Shown here piece by piece: positions 51,676-61,427 of a DNA stretch of 64,000 nt. The DNA is from CAIXSC01 sp046349915 (GTDB taxonomy: Bacteria; Planctomycetota; Planctomycetia; Pirellulales; Pirellulaceae), in assembly GCA_046349915.1 (NCBI GenBank), contig JAXMBL010000009.1:382636-446635 (forward strand). Reading direction: 5' to 3'. The notes under the pieces were generated by a model, which did no database searches, was not told where the DNA came from, and worked only from the letters and a program-made list of their open reading frames with translations. Within the stretch, counting starts at the first letter, position 1. Each line of letters opens with the position of its first letter. A program made the position numbers and the translations under genes.

Positions 51676-54600
51676 CTAGCTGTCGGCCGCGGCGGATTCG
51701 CTGGCGTGCAGCGTAGACGTCAGGGACCAGAAGGCCACCCAGTTGTCCCACTTGGTGGCTGATTGCCCCGTGAGCGGGAACGTACCGCTCGTTTCGTCAA
51801 TTCCCGCTCGGCGGAACAGCCCATTCAGCGCGGTGGCAAACGTCGTCTGATCATTCGGCGACAGTTGGTCGAGCCACCCGTTGCGTTCGATCTGGCCAAC
51901 CAGTTTGCCTTCGTAGTCCTGCCAGGTGAGTAAAGCAGGCGAGTCGGCAAAGCGACTGTTTTCAATCTCGACTTCGACGCGATTGGTCGCCGCATGCACG
52001 GAGGCCAACCGCAGCACGGCCCCACGCTGGAAGCCGGCTTCTTCCAGCAGCGCGAGAAGCTCGCGTTCGACGAATCGTTGCACCGACTGCTCGACGTGCT
52101 CGATCGGCACTCGCTTCGCGCTCACTCGATTCCCCAGGCCGGTCGCTTCTTCCTTCTCCGCGGCTCGGCGCAGCGATTGATAAGCCTTGGCCAACGTTCC
52201 CGAGTGGAATCCAGGACGCAACAGACGCACCATGGTCTCACCGTGACGCCCGATCAAGGAGGGCCGGAGAGAGCGCGAGCGATTCGCGGCGTAGAGACGC
52301 CAGTTCTCTTTCAATTCCCAGACCAGGAAGCCGAACACGCCCGGGATCAACCAGATGGTGGTCCAGACCAATGTGTTGGCTTTCACTTGCCCCACGTAAG
52401 GAGTCAGGTGTTTGACGAACAAGGGGCCGGTCGGCAGGATCAACTTGTGGGAGACTGTTACGACGGGGAAGTGCTTGATCGGGTTAATCTGCGGCTCGAC
52501 CAACAACGTGAACACAAAGACCACGATGTAGGCCAGGAAGAACCAGACGACGCCGCCAAGCAATTTGGCGGCTTGCAGAAACTTGTTGTCGCCGCGTCGA
52601 AACAGCAACCACTCGTCGACCACATAAACGACTCGCTCCAACGCGACGAGCAGCCGATTGAACAACGCCATGATCGACTGGAATACGTAGGCGAAGACTC
52701 GCGCCGTAAGCTCGTGCCACAAGCGCACCAGGAAGTCCGCGGCAATCTCCGAGAGATACCGACCTCCCGGCGAATTGAGAAACAGATTCACGCCCAAGAA
52801 AACCTCGAAAGCCAACCGTGGACTGAAGGAGTAACCCGCGAGTCGCGCGGTCAGTTGGATGGCGAGCGTGGCGAGTCCTGGGCGAATTACATAGTTGCGC
52901 AACGCCAAGTATGCCTGACTGTCGAGAATGCGTCGAACGATGCGCGAATTGACGAATCGCTTGGGCAAATCGACGATGACTTTGCGTACAAAACGCCAAG
53001 CCTGCGCCAACTGTTGATAGTTCCACGCGCGAAACGCGGGCCGTTGCATCAGCAACAAGATCCAAGTGCCGAGCAACGCGACTAGGCTGTAAAACAACCA
53101 TCCAGGCCGGGACGCCACTTCCACTTGCGGCAACGCGGCGACGGCGGCGTCCTCCGCCGCGGGCTGCGCCGCCGCTTTGTGCCCCGTCATGCCAGCCGTT
53201 AGATGCCGCAAGAACTCGAGCGTCAAATACGCGCCGCCGTAAGGGAGTGCACCGTACTTCGTAAAGATTCGCCCGACATTCGTGCCAAACACAATCGAAC
53301 TGATCGTCTGCGGCCAACGCTGATAAATGGCCGCTCGACGGTAGAGTCCATCGAGTTCTCGGTCGAGTCGGCGGTCGGCTCGCAGCAATCGATCGCCTCG
53401 CACCAAGTCGAAGATGGTTCCGACATCGGGGAGCTTCAGATCATTCTTGGAAATCGCGTCGCGCAGATTCGCCATGTTGATATGGCTATGCTCGACCACT
53501 CCGTCCAACAGCTCCTCGACGATCTTCCGACGAGCAACCTTTTCGGGGATGTTCTGTGGGATGAGCCCCACTTCCTCGAACACCCCCTCGATCACCGGTC
53601 GCAAATGATCGCGCGACTGCTGCTCGGCGCGGATCAGCGCGCGTTCAATCAATTGAGCCAGCCGCTCACGGTCGACCGCGGGAATGCGAGCCGACGCCAC
53701 TCGACGCGCCGCCGTCCGCAGATGCTTGATCACCAACGCGTCGCGCAAGAGCGGCAAGGGCCGGCGAATCGGGCGAGCCCCTAACGTGCGAATCCACTCG
53801 ATCAAATCGAGCCGATATACGCCGCGTTCCAATTCGACGCAGACTTTTTGAATGTCGTGCAACAGGCGAGCTTCATTGGCCCAGAAGCCGCGGGCGGCCG
53901 GAACAAGCAATGGCGCTAACGCATCGCGCCAAGGATCGGCCTCTTCCTCATCCAGTCCCAGAGCACGCTGGAGTCGCCGAGCAACTCCCAGCAGCTCCAC
54001 GCGTGCCGCCTCGTGCGACTCGCTCGCGAACTCCACGGGACCAGCGAGCGCTGCTCGTGTGTGAATCAGAGCAGCCTTGACGCCATTGCCGATCGTCGCC
54101 GCTTGCTCGGCTTGTGCTTGAGCTCGTCGAAAATCCGACAGCGATATCCGCTCGCCTTCCAGGGCGGCGGTGTCTCGCAGGTCGGGTAAGTCGACGCCGT
54201 GTTCCGCATGGATGGGAGGCCAAGCCAACTCGGTCGCCTGCAGGCGAGCAAAGATCCGCGCGTGATCGACATCGCGCGAAACCAAGGAGTCGATGGCCGT
54301 CCAGTCTCGGATCGCGGGAAAATAACACGGAGGGTCGAGCGGCGCGAAGTAACGGAGTTCCAGGTACACTGCGGCGAACTCGACGTACGTCTCCAAGTCG
54401 GTCGGCGCCGGAAACAACAACTCGTCGCGCAACAACACGGCCCGGGCCTCGGCAAACTCGATCTCGCCGATCTCCTGTCGCCGCAACTCGGCCCAATCGG
54501 TCCGCGAGGGCACATCGAATATCCGTCGCAGGATCTCGACCCGCACACACTCGCGGTAAAGCAGCTGCCGATAGCGCCGTCGCAGCTGATCCTCGGACGC

Positions 54601-54924
54601 TTCATTCGAGTACGACTCGTCCTCAGGCTTCGCCAACAGGATGACAATCCGAGGCAAGTCGATGCCGGGCGGCAACTCCAGTTCATCTCGGTCGACGAAC
54701 GACAACAGCCGATCTCGTTCGATGCTGTAGCTGCGGCGATGGAGCGTCGAGAGTCCAAAGCCGGGGAGTCGCCGATCCATTCGCACCACTCGGCGCAAAA
54801 TCCGGGCCTCGATCAGCAGAGCGGCCGGTTCCGCCGCCTGGATCATGGCGCGTAGCGATTCGAGCGAGATTTTCGGAGGCCGTTGCATACTCTCAAGATA
54901 GGCCGAATGGCCGTGGAAGGCCAC
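51676..54924 (-). CDS. Large membrane protein of 1082 residues, function unknown
   Basis: I do not recognise a family. The N-terminal half (1-580) is soluble and helical, Arg/Glu/Leu-rich. The C-terminal half has about five hydrophobic segments, including GWLFYSLVALLGTWILLLM (about 630), LLGGVVWFFLAYIVVFVFTLLV (about 815) and LVWTTIWLIPGVFGFLVW (about 875). A soluble alpha/beta domain of about 180 residues follows (HVEQSVQRFVERELLALLEEAGF). The GTG at 54924 has AGGG upstream; an ATG at 54888 is an alternative start. It could be a membrane-remodelling or envelope protein, but nothing in the sequence proves it. Confidence 0.7.
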   Translation of the reverse strand: MAFHGHSAYLESMQRPPKISLESLRAMIQAAEPAALLIEARILRRVVRMDRRLPGFGLSTLHRRSYSIERDRLLSFVDRDELELPPGIDLPRIVILLAKPEDESYSNEASEDQLRRRYRQLLYRECVRVEILRRIFDVPSRTDWAELRRQEIGEIEFAEARAVLLRDELLFPAPTDLETYVEFAAVYLELRYFAPLDPPCYFPAIRDWTAIDSLVSRDVDHARIFARLQATELAWPPIHAEHGVDLPDLRDTAALEGERISLSDFRRAQAQAEQAATIGNGVKAALIHTRAALAGPVEFASESHEAARVELLGVARRLQRALGLDEEEADPWRDALAPLLVPAARGFWANEARLLHDIQKVCVELERGVYRLDLIEWIRTLGARPIRRPLPLLRDALVIKHLRTAARRVASARIPAVDRERLAQLIERALIRAEQQSRDHLRPVIEGVFEEVGLIPQNIPEKVARRKIVEELLDGVVEHSHINMANLRDAISKNDLKLPDVGTIFDLVRGDRLLRADRRLDRELDGLYRRAAIYQRWPQTISSIVFGTNVGRIFTKYGALPYGGAYLTLEFLRHLTAGMTGHKAAAQPAAEDAAVAALPQVEVASRPGWLFYSLVALLGTWILLLMQRPAFRAWNYQQLAQAWRFVRKVIVDLPKRFVNSRIVRRILDSQAYLALRNYVIRPGLATLAIQLTARLAGYSFSPRLAFEVFLGVNLFLNSPGGRYLSEIAADFLVRLWHELTARVFAYVFQSIMALFNRLLVALERVVYVVDEWLLFRRGDNKFLQAAKLLGGVVWFFLAYIVVFVFTLLVEPQINPIKHFPVVTVSHKLILPTGPLFVKHLTPYVGQVKANTLVWTTIWLIPGVFGFLVWELKENWRLYAANRSRSLRPSLIGRHGETMVRLLRPGFHSGTLAKAYQSLRRAAEKEEATGLGNRVSAKRVPIEHVEQSVQRFVERELLALLEEAGFQRGAVLRLASVHAATNRVEVEIENSRFADSPALLTWQDYEGKLVGQIERNGWLDQLSPNDQTTFATALNGLFRRAGIDETSGTFPLTGQSATKWDNWVAFWSLTSTLHASESAAADS

Positions 54925-55002
54925 GATCCGCCCTGATGACGTCGGCGACTTTTTTCCCAGATACGCCGATTATGCCGACCGAGTCGCCCTAAACTGGCTG
55001 CT

Positions 55003-56448
55003 TCACACCTCCGAGATCACTCGCCCTTCCTCCAAGATCAGTCGCGGCCGGTCCTGGAAATCGCGAATGACTCGCCGCGAATCAATTCCCATCGCGGCAT
55101 ACGTGGTCGCCAGAACATCGGCGGGTGAATACCGATGGCCGGTGGGGGCCGCGGCGTGGGGACCGGTATCGCCGATCACTTGCCCCACGCGAGTACCGGC
55201 GCCGGCCATGAAAATCGAGCCCGCTTTTCCCCAGTGGTCGCGTCCCCCCAGGGAATTGATCCGCGGCGTGCGTCCGAATTCGGTCAGAAACACGACCAAG
55301 GTTGAATCGAGCAAGTTTCGTTCTTTGAGGTCATCGAGCAAAGCCGCGAAAGCTCGATCCATTCCCGCCAAGTGATACCCGCGAAACACCATCTTCTGAA
55401 TAGGCGGATGATTCTGCACGGGAGCGTTGTGGTTGTCCCAGACGTTTCCATAGTCGGGATCGTACCCGTAGTCGACCAGAATGAAACGAGCCCCCGCCTC
55501 GACCAACCGTCGCGCCATCAAGCAACGACCGCCGATCTTCGTCTTGCCGTACTTTTCTCGCACTTCCGTACGTTCCGTCGTCAGGTCGAACGCGGACCGG
55601 ACGGACGGGGTCGAGAGCAATCGCAGCGCATCCTGATAGCGACTCTCCGCCGCCACAAAAGCATCTTGTCGCTCGAGCGTCCGCAAGGCCTGATCGAAGC
55701 TGTCCCGCAACTCGGTCCGCCGCGACAAACGACTCAACGGCATCTCTCCCCCGAGCGCCACCGACGCGGGGATCAGCGACTCGTTGGCTTCCGCCGGGGG
55801 ATCAAACAGCTTTTCGCCGACGGCGAAGTCGGGCTGCTCGGGCAATCCTCCCAGACAGTAAGGCACGTGTTGGCTGCCGAGCCAACCGCCGACGAATAAA
55901 TTGTGAGGCGGTGGACCGGGGCGAGTGATCCCGGGCACGGCGATGTACGCCGGCAGGCCGTTTCGCGGACCGCGCAGATACGACACCACCGACCCCACAT
56001 TTGGTTCGGTAAACAACTGATTTTGGTTCACTTTGCGCCCCGACAGCGTATACACCTGGCTGAGCAGATGGTCGTCGCTGTCATGCGAAAAGTTGCGAAT
56101 CACCGCGAGTTCATGCGCACGTCGCGACAACTCGGGAAGAGTCTCGCAAAAACGCACGCCGGGGATCGATGTGGCGATGTCCCCCAGCGTTCCCCGCACT
56201 TCAACCGGTGCGTTCGGCTTAGGGTCGAACGAGTCGATATGGGTCACACCGCCCGCCATCCAGAGCACGATGACCGATTTCGCTCGACCTTCACCGCTGG
56301 CGGAGGCCGAGGCCGAAGTGGAATCCGCGGGGGCCGCGGTCAGCCAAGAAGCAGGCGCTACATGCGCGGCAATGGTCAGCGAACCAACTCGCAACAAGTC
56401 GCGTCGATCCAACAGAGGGCGGAAGCGACCCAGACCTTGATTCGCCAT
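55003..56448 (-). CDS. DUF1501 family protein (second copy)
   Basis: A 481-residue protein with a Tat-like signal (LDRRDLLRVGSLTIAAHVAP). The DUF1501 body shows SVIVLWMAGGVTHIDSFDPKP, ELAVIRNFSHDSDDH, GGRCLMARRLVEAGARFILVDYGYD and VVFLTEFGRTPRINSLGGRDHWGKAG. It has no DUF1549 partner nearby, unlike the copy at 38066, and instead follows a TPR gene with a 28-bp gap. ATG at 56448 is set by GAGGAGG eight or so bases upstream. Confidence 0.9.
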   Translation of the reverse strand: MANQGLGRFRPLLDRRDLLRVGSLTIAAHVAPASWLTAAPADSTSASASASGEGRAKSVIVLWMAGGVTHIDSFDPKPNAPVEVRGTLGDIATSIPGVRFCETLPELSRRAHELAVIRNFSHDSDDHLLSQVYTLSGRKVNQNQLFTEPNVGSVVSYLRGPRNGLPAYIAVPGITRPGPPPHNLFVGGWLGSQHVPYCLGGLPEQPDFAVGEKLFDPPAEANESLIPASVALGGEMPLSRLSRRTELRDSFDQALRTLERQDAFVAAESRYQDALRLLSTPSVRSAFDLTTERTEVREKYGKTKIGGRCLMARRLVEAGARFILVDYGYDPDYGNVWDNHNAPVQNHPPIQKMVFRGYHLAGMDRAFAALLDDLKERNLLDSTLVVFLTEFGRTPRINSLGGRDHWGKAGSIFMAGAGTRVGQVIGDTGPHAAAPTGHRYSPADVLATTYAAMGIDSRRVIRDFQDRPRLILEEGRVISEV

Positions 56449-56476
56449 CAGAACCTCCTCGCCGCCCGCGTTCGAC

Positions 56477-57043
56477 TTACACAATCACGCTACTCATCAG
56501 CGCCTGAAACCGCGGCTCCAAGCGGATCGGGTCAAAGTCCGACTCGCCCGCCACACGTTCACGATACGTTGGGTCGAGCTCAAATGCTAGCGATAGATGG
56601 TTGACCGCCACCGCGACATTGCCGGACAACGACCAGTAGCAGGCCAAGTTGTAATGGACGATCGCTTCCTGGTCGTCCGCCTGCAGGGCGTGTTCGAGCG
56701 CGTCGATGGCCAGATCAATCCGGCCAGTGCGTTTGTAGCACCAGCCGAGAGCCAGCCAAACCGAGATGTTCTCCGGTTCGAGTTCGCCAGCTTGCTGGAG
56801 CGGCTCGACGGCGTCGGCATACCGCTCCATCACCCGCAGGGCTTGGCCGGTCAGGAGGAGGACATGAGCTTGTTGAGCGGGATTGGTTGTGGCGTGGGAG
56901 AGGGTCTCGATGGCACGTTGGGCGAGACGGTCGCGGAGCGGCTGGGGCAAGGGCCAGCGGTCGCCGAACATGCCAGCCAATTCCAGATACCCCTCCGCTT
57001 CGCGGACGAGCTGCTGGCGACGAATTCGCGAATAATCTGCCAC
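56477..57043 (-). CDS. TPR-repeat protein
   Basis: A 188-residue soluble protein with three TPR units at about 45-165 (HVLLLTGQALRVMERYADAVEPLQQAGEL, SVWLALGWCYKRTGRIDLAIDALEHAL, IVHYNLACYWSLSGNVAVAVNHLSLAFEL). It begins ADYSRIRRQQLVREAEGYLEL. A GTG at 57043 is preferred since GGGAG lies 7 bases upstream; the frame is open to 57130. Cotranscribed with the DUF1501 gene. Function is not evident beyond protein binding. Confidence 0.72.
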   Translation of the reverse strand: MADYSRIRRQQLVREAEGYLELAGMFGDRWPLPQPLRDRLAQRAIETLSHATTNPAQQAHVLLLTGQALRVMERYADAVEPLQQAGELEPENISVWLALGWCYKRTGRIDLAIDALEHALQADDQEAIVHYNLACYWSLSGNVAVAVNHLSLAFELDPTYRERVAGESDFDPIRLEPRFQALMSSVIV

Positions 57044-57242
57044 GGATGCACTCCCTGGGCGTGACCGCCTGTCGATCAACGCTGCCTCAGGCATTCTAAC
57101 GAGCGAGCTCGTTTCTCCCAAGGCACACACGGCTCTCTAGTTTTTTTCGGCGAATTTTGTACGGCGCTCGATCCTTATCCCCACTCCTTTATATAGAAGC
57201 CGCGCGAATCGTGCGGCTGGCGCGTTTTCCGGGGACTTCACC

Positions 57243-59492
57243 ATGCGACTGACCCTCCGAACTTTGTTGGCCTACCTAGACGATCTGCTCGATCCCAGCG
57301 ACGCCGTCGAAATGGGGAAGCGAATCGAGGAAAACAAAATCGCCACCGAACTGGTGCATCGCATTCGCACTCGCATGCGACTCCTGCGGCTGGGCGCGCC
57401 GAAGGTCGAGGGCAAGGGAATCGGCGTTGACCCGAACTCCGTCGCGGAATACCTGGACAACACGCTAGCGCCCGATCGAGTACTCGACTTCGAAAAAGTC
57501 TGCCTTGAATCCGACGTGCATTTGGCGGAAGTCGCGTCCTGCCATCAGATTCTGGCGGCAGTCCTGGACAAGCCCGCGACCGTCGAACCCGCGCTGCGAC
57601 AGCGGATGTACAACCTGATTCACTTGGGAGGCACAGTGACGTCGAGCGGCCCTCCGCCGGTGGCGCCAGGATACGAGGACCCCCTGGGGCCGACCGTCGA
57701 ACCGCCGTTGGCCAGTCCCCCGCCCGTCGCAAGTCACACCACATCGACCGATGCCACGTCGGCTCCGTGGAAACCGCTGCTCTTGTTGGCAGGGTCGCTG
57801 GCCGCCGTCTTCTTGCTGGTATTGGGGGGATTGCGAGCCATGGGGCCGTTTGACGGTCGCCACCCCATCGCTAGCCTTCTCGGCGTTGGTCAACGCGAGG
57901 TGGCTATGGGGAATGGCGGCGAGTCGCCCGAGTCGGGAAATACGACTGCCAGCCGCGAACCACAAGACTCGGCCGGCGAGTCTCAGGGCGGCGCAGGTGC
58001 GCAAGCGGCAGCCGGCCCGGCGGGTAAAGGGGCCGCGACCGACGCGAATGCGGTCGGCGACGCATCTGCTAAGCCAGAAAATACAGGAAATCCAGGCAAT
58101 CCAGAGCAGGCTGGCAACGAGAATGCACCCGCGATTGAGGCGGTGGCGGTAAATCGAGTGGAAGGTGGAGTAGGGGAACCGGCGCCCAATGGGGGCCGGT
58201 TTGTTCCCGACGCACCTGCCGCCGAGGCCTCTCCGAAGGCAGGCGTCGCCGGAGCGCCAGCGCGCGGATTGCCGCAGCCAGGCTTGGCTCAACCAGGACT
58301 GACTGACGTCGTTGGAGGCAAGCCAGAGGCGAGAGTGGCACCCGTGGAAAAGCCCGCAGAAGCGTCGCTGGAATTGGCTCGTTTCCTATCCGAAGAGCAT
58401 ATCGTTTGTCGCCGGAGCTCAGAGGACCAGTTGTGGTATCGGCTGGCGCGCGGCACAAGGTTGCTGGATGGCGACCATGTCGTCTCACTGCCCGTCTATC
58501 GACCTCAATTCGTGCTTTCGACGGGGGTGCAATTGATGTTGGTCGGGGAAGGCTCCGTACATTTCAAGGGGCTGGGAGACGGTGAGATTCCCGAACTGGC
58601 GGTGGATTTTGGTCAGTTGTTGTTAGGTTCCGCCGGCCGACCTGGTTCAGTGGTTGAGGTGAATTTGGCGGGCCAACCGGGAACGCTGAAGTTTGTGGAT
58701 GTCGACGCGGAAGTGGCGGTCGAAGTCCGGCGAATTTTGCCTGCTGGGTCCGACCCCGCCGAGGTGATGCCGCAAGTGGTGATTTCCATTGCCACTCGCC
58801 GAGGCCGAGTGGGGTGGCTGCCTGAGGGGGGGCAGGAGTTGCAGATTCAGAACGGGCAAGTGTGCGAGTTCTTGATGGGCGAGGCGCCGGTCGCTCGGAC
58901 GGCCGAGTTTCCAGATTGGGCGAGTCCGCCTTCGATGGGAGGCCTCGATCGTCAAGCTTCGGAGCATTTGGCCGGTTTTGTGAGGCTGGACCGGCCGGTG
59001 ACATTGTCGTTGGAGGAGTTGGCGGAGTTCCGCAAGACGGAAGTCCGTTCGTTGGCGGCTCGCTGTCTGGGAGTCTTGGGCCAGTACGAGCAGTTGTGGC
59101 GTGAATTGGGAAGCGACAAGCAGTATTCGTACTGGGACGAGGCAGTGGATGCGTTGCGGGAGGGCTTGGCACGCTCGCCTCAGGACGCCGCTGAAATACG
59201 CAAGTCGTTAGAGGATCTAAGGAAACGACAAGCTGACGACCTCTTGCGAATGCTCCGAGGGTATGACGCCCAACAGTTGGCTCAGGGGGGAGCGGCTCAG
59301 TTGGTCGACTTCTTGGAGCATGACGACTTGGATGTGCGAGTCTTGGCGTTCGAGAATTTGCGGCGTATCACCGAGTCGACTCACAATTATCGCCCGGAAA
59401 AACCGGCGGAAGCTCGCAAGGTGCAGATCCAGGAATGGCGAAAGCAGCTGAAAGAAGGCCGTATCGCCTACAAGATGCGGCGGATGGGGTGA
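57243..59492 (+). CDS. Large single-pass protein with anti-sigma-like start, function unknown
   Basis: A 749-residue protein. Residues 1-125 contain two copies of a short helical module (LLAYLDDLLDPSDAVEMGKRIEENK and VAEYLDNTLAPDRVLDFEKVCLESD) like the zinc-less anti-sigma modules of planctomycetes. A membrane helix is at about 178-199 (LLLLAGSLAAVFLLVLGGL). A Gly/Ala/Pro-rich linker runs to about 370. The C-terminal domain is beta-rich then helical (WYRLARGTRLLDGDHVVSLP, VQLMLVGEGSVHF), with an FecR-like feel. The TATATA at 57190 may belong to its promoter. Confidence 0.7.
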   Translation: MRLTLRTLLAYLDDLLDPSDAVEMGKRIEENKIATELVHRIRTRMRLLRLGAPKVEGKGIGVDPNSVAEYLDNTLAPDRVLDFEKVCLESDVHLAEVASCHQILAAVLDKPATVEPALRQRMYNLIHLGGTVTSSGPPPVAPGYEDPLGPTVEPPLASPPPVASHTTSTDATSAPWKPLLLLAGSLAAVFLLVLGGLRAMGPFDGRHPIASLLGVGQREVAMGNGGESPESGNTTASREPQDSAGESQGGAGAQAAAGPAGKGAATDANAVGDASAKPENTGNPGNPEQAGNENAPAIEAVAVNRVEGGVGEPAPNGGRFVPDAPAAEASPKAGVAGAPARGLPQPGLAQPGLTDVVGGKPEARVAPVEKPAEASLELARFLSEEHIVCRRSSEDQLWYRLARGTRLLDGDHVVSLPVYRPQFVLSTGVQLMLVGEGSVHFKGLGDGEIPELAVDFGQLLLGSAGRPGSVVEVNLAGQPGTLKFVDVDAEVAVEVRRILPAGSDPAEVMPQVVISIATRRGRVGWLPEGGQELQIQNGQVCEFLMGEAPVARTAEFPDWASPPSMGGLDRQASEHLAGFVRLDRPVTLSLEELAEFRKTEVRSLAARCLGVLGQYEQLWRELGSDKQYSYWDEAVDALREGLARSPQDAAEIRKSLEDLRKRQADDLLRMLRGYDAQQLAQGGAAQLVDFLEHDDLDVRVLAFENLRRITESTHNYRPEKPAEARKVQIQEWRKQLKEGRIAYKMRRMG

Positions 59493-59810
59493 GCTGCGGC
59501 TGGGTCGAGTCTGGGGGGCGAACCGAGGGAAGTCGCAAGTCTATCGGTAATGCCCCTTTCTTCGGGCAGTCGAGTGGTTACACTAGACCTTCAGTGGATG
59601 ATTAGGTAGACGGTGATAACCGTCGCGGCAGGGACGGCGAGAACCGGATTGGCAACAAAACAGAGTTGGCAAGAGAACAGGGTCGTGAACTCGACCGCTG
59701 GTTTCCAGGCAAGTAAGAGTTTTTTGGGGTTCCGCGGCAAGTCGCGATTCGCGTCGCTCAAGCCATCGGCAAATCATTGTATTTATTGGATTTAGAAGGA
59801 GCACGCTCCC
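59493..59810. other. 318-bp spacer before hpf
   Basis: No gene seen. It is AT-rich in its last 40 bases, as expected for a promoter, but no good hexamer pair could be fixed. Confidence 0.45.
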
Positions 59811-60155
59811 GTGCAGATCAATATCTCGGCCCGCCATGGTCATCTGAGTGCGGCCACGCAGGAGAAAGTCACGGAAAAGGTAGAGAAACTGCAGAGGTAT
59901 CACGAGCGAGTCATGGCGATTCACGTCACGGTCGACCTTGAACATAAGGATTCGCCCTCGGTGGAAGTTCGCGTATCGGTTGAGCATTCGCAGGACTGCG
60001 TTTCTTTGGAAACGGCGGACAGCCTGATGACGGCCTTGGATGCGGCGGTGCACAAGGTGGAAGCTCAGCTGCGAAAGAATCGCGAGAAGCAGACCGGGCA
60101 TCGCAAGCCCGGCATCAAGCATTTGGAAGCGACAACGGAAACGGATCAAGACTAA
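59811..60155 (+). CDS. hpf: Ribosome hibernation-promoting factor (short HPF/RaiA type)
   Basis: A 114-residue member of the HPF family, which binds the 30S A/P sites and inactivates ribosomes in starvation. The beta-alpha-beta fold shows MQINISARHGHLSAATQEKVTEKVEKL, IHVTVDLEHKDSPSVEV, and the conserved ETADSLMTALDAAVHKVEAQLRKNREK. It has no dimerising C-terminal domain. The GTG start at 59811 follows AAGGAGCA. It lies upstream of ptsN and HPr on the same strand, recalling the rpoN-hpf-ptsN cluster of proteobacteria, here without rpoN. Confidence 0.9.
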   Translation: MQINISARHGHLSAATQEKVTEKVEKLQRYHERVMAIHVTVDLEHKDSPSVEVRVSVEHSQDCVSLETADSLMTALDAAVHKVEAQLRKNREKQTGHRKPGIKHLEATTETDQD

Positions 60156-60427
60156 CGGAACAAGACGAAGGAACAACAAGACGCTCCCTGACAGTCCTTC
60201 TCGATGGCGTCACCCTGGCAGATTTAACGGGGAAAGCATCGAGCAGTGTCCTCCCTGACGTTTCCCGAGATCGCTCTTTCGTACGGCTCCATGGCGGCGG
60301 TAGTCCGCTAGGAGCGATCTTTGCGAGCACCAGGCGACAGCGAGTAGGACGGCGATGTTTTCGCACTGACGCGGTCCACTCGACTTTGGGGGGCTCCATT
60401 CAATGAGTCGTGAAGGAAAGAAGGTTT

Positions 60428-60901
60428 ATGAAATTCTCTGATTTCGTGTGTGTTCCGGCGATTAAGGCGGAACTGTCGTCGGACGACAAGCCTGCCGTGA
60501 TTCACGAACTGGTGAGCTCACTGGTTCAGGCGGGAGTAATCCCGAAAACGGAGTTGGAGGGGATCGTCAAGGCGATCATGAAGCGGGAAGAGCTCGGCAG
60601 CACCGGCATCGGCCGCGGAATTGCCGTGCCGCACACGAAGCATGCGAGCGTGGATCGTTTGGTCGGGACGGTCGGGGTGAGTGCCGCGGGCATCGACTTC
60701 AACAGTCTGGACGGCGAGAAAGTTCACTTGTTCTTCTTGTTGATCTCGCCGCCAGATCGTCCCGGCGACCACCTCCGCGCCTTGGAGAACATCTCGCGTC
60801 AACTGAGGGACGATACGTTCTGCCGTTTCCTCAAGCAGGCGAAAGAGCAGAAAGATATCCAGCAGTTGCTGGAGGAAGCAGATCAGAGTCAATTCGGTTA
60901 A
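60428..60901 (+). CDS. ptsN: PTS IIA-type regulator PtsN (nitrogen-related EIIA)
   Basis: A 157-residue EIIA fold of the fructose/PtsN type. The phosphorylatable His69 is in GIGRGIAVPHTKHASV. Other marks: VFFLISP-like HLFFLLISPPDRPGDHLRALENISRQLRDDTF. Without fused transporter parts it likely serves regulation (phosphate relay from HPr). ATG at 60428 after AAAGAAGG; the HPr gene follows 108 bp later. Confidence 0.9.
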   Translation: MKFSDFVCVPAIKAELSSDDKPAVIHELVSSLVQAGVIPKTELEGIVKAIMKREELGSTGIGRGIAVPHTKHASVDRLVGTVGVSAAGIDFNSLDGEKVHLFFLLISPPDRPGDHLRALENISRQLRDDTFCRFLKQAKEQKDIQQLLEEADQSQFG

Positions 60902-61009
60902 GTTGTTGGTTTAGAAGTGCGGATTGGCAAGGCTCGAGCATTCCGAGAGCCTTGATTTTGGCCCGCGAGTTCTCGCGGATTTTTGTCGTACAGCCCTGAC
61001 GGAAGCCCG

Positions 61010-61333
61010 ATGGCCCACTCACGCTTATCCCGAGTCGTGACCATCCTGAACCCGCAGGGGATTCATCTCCGGCCAGCGGACCTGATCGTCAAGACGGCGA
61101 ACCGGTTCGAGGCACAGATCGAGGTCGTGAAGGGCGGGGATCGATTCGACGCGAAGAGCGTTCTATCCCTCCTTACCTTGGCGGCGACGCAAGGCACTCA
61201 ACTCACCTTCCAAGCCCAGGGACCCGATGCCGCGGCAGCGCTCGACGCGCTCGGCGATTTGGTGGCCCGCGGGTTTGACGAGTTGGAGTCGTCGGCGACG
61301 CCGTCTGAGCCCGCGGGAGACTTGGACGAGTGA
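61010..61333 (+). CDS. HPr-family phosphocarrier protein
   Basis: A 107-residue HPr. The active-site His19 is in PQGIHLRPADLIVKTA (usual form GLHARPA), and the regulatory Ser region is DAKSVLSLLTLAATQG (Ser50), which suggests possible HPr kinase control. A tail of about 12 acidic residues follows. It relays phosphate between EI and EIIA, here probably PtsN. Start ATG at 61010; the frame is open to 60983. RNase E/G begins 94 bp later. Confidence 0.9.
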   Translation: MAHSRLSRVVTILNPQGIHLRPADLIVKTANRFEAQIEVVKGGDRFDAKSVLSLLTLAATQGTQLTFQAQGPDAAAALDALGDLVARGFDELESSATPSEPAGDLDE

Positions 61334-61427
61334 AGCGTGGCGAGCCTCGCGGCCCTCGTTTCCAGCACCATCGCCGCGTCCAACCCCCGCCGCCTCTTTC
61401 GTCTGGTCACGCACCCGAAAGGCAAAC

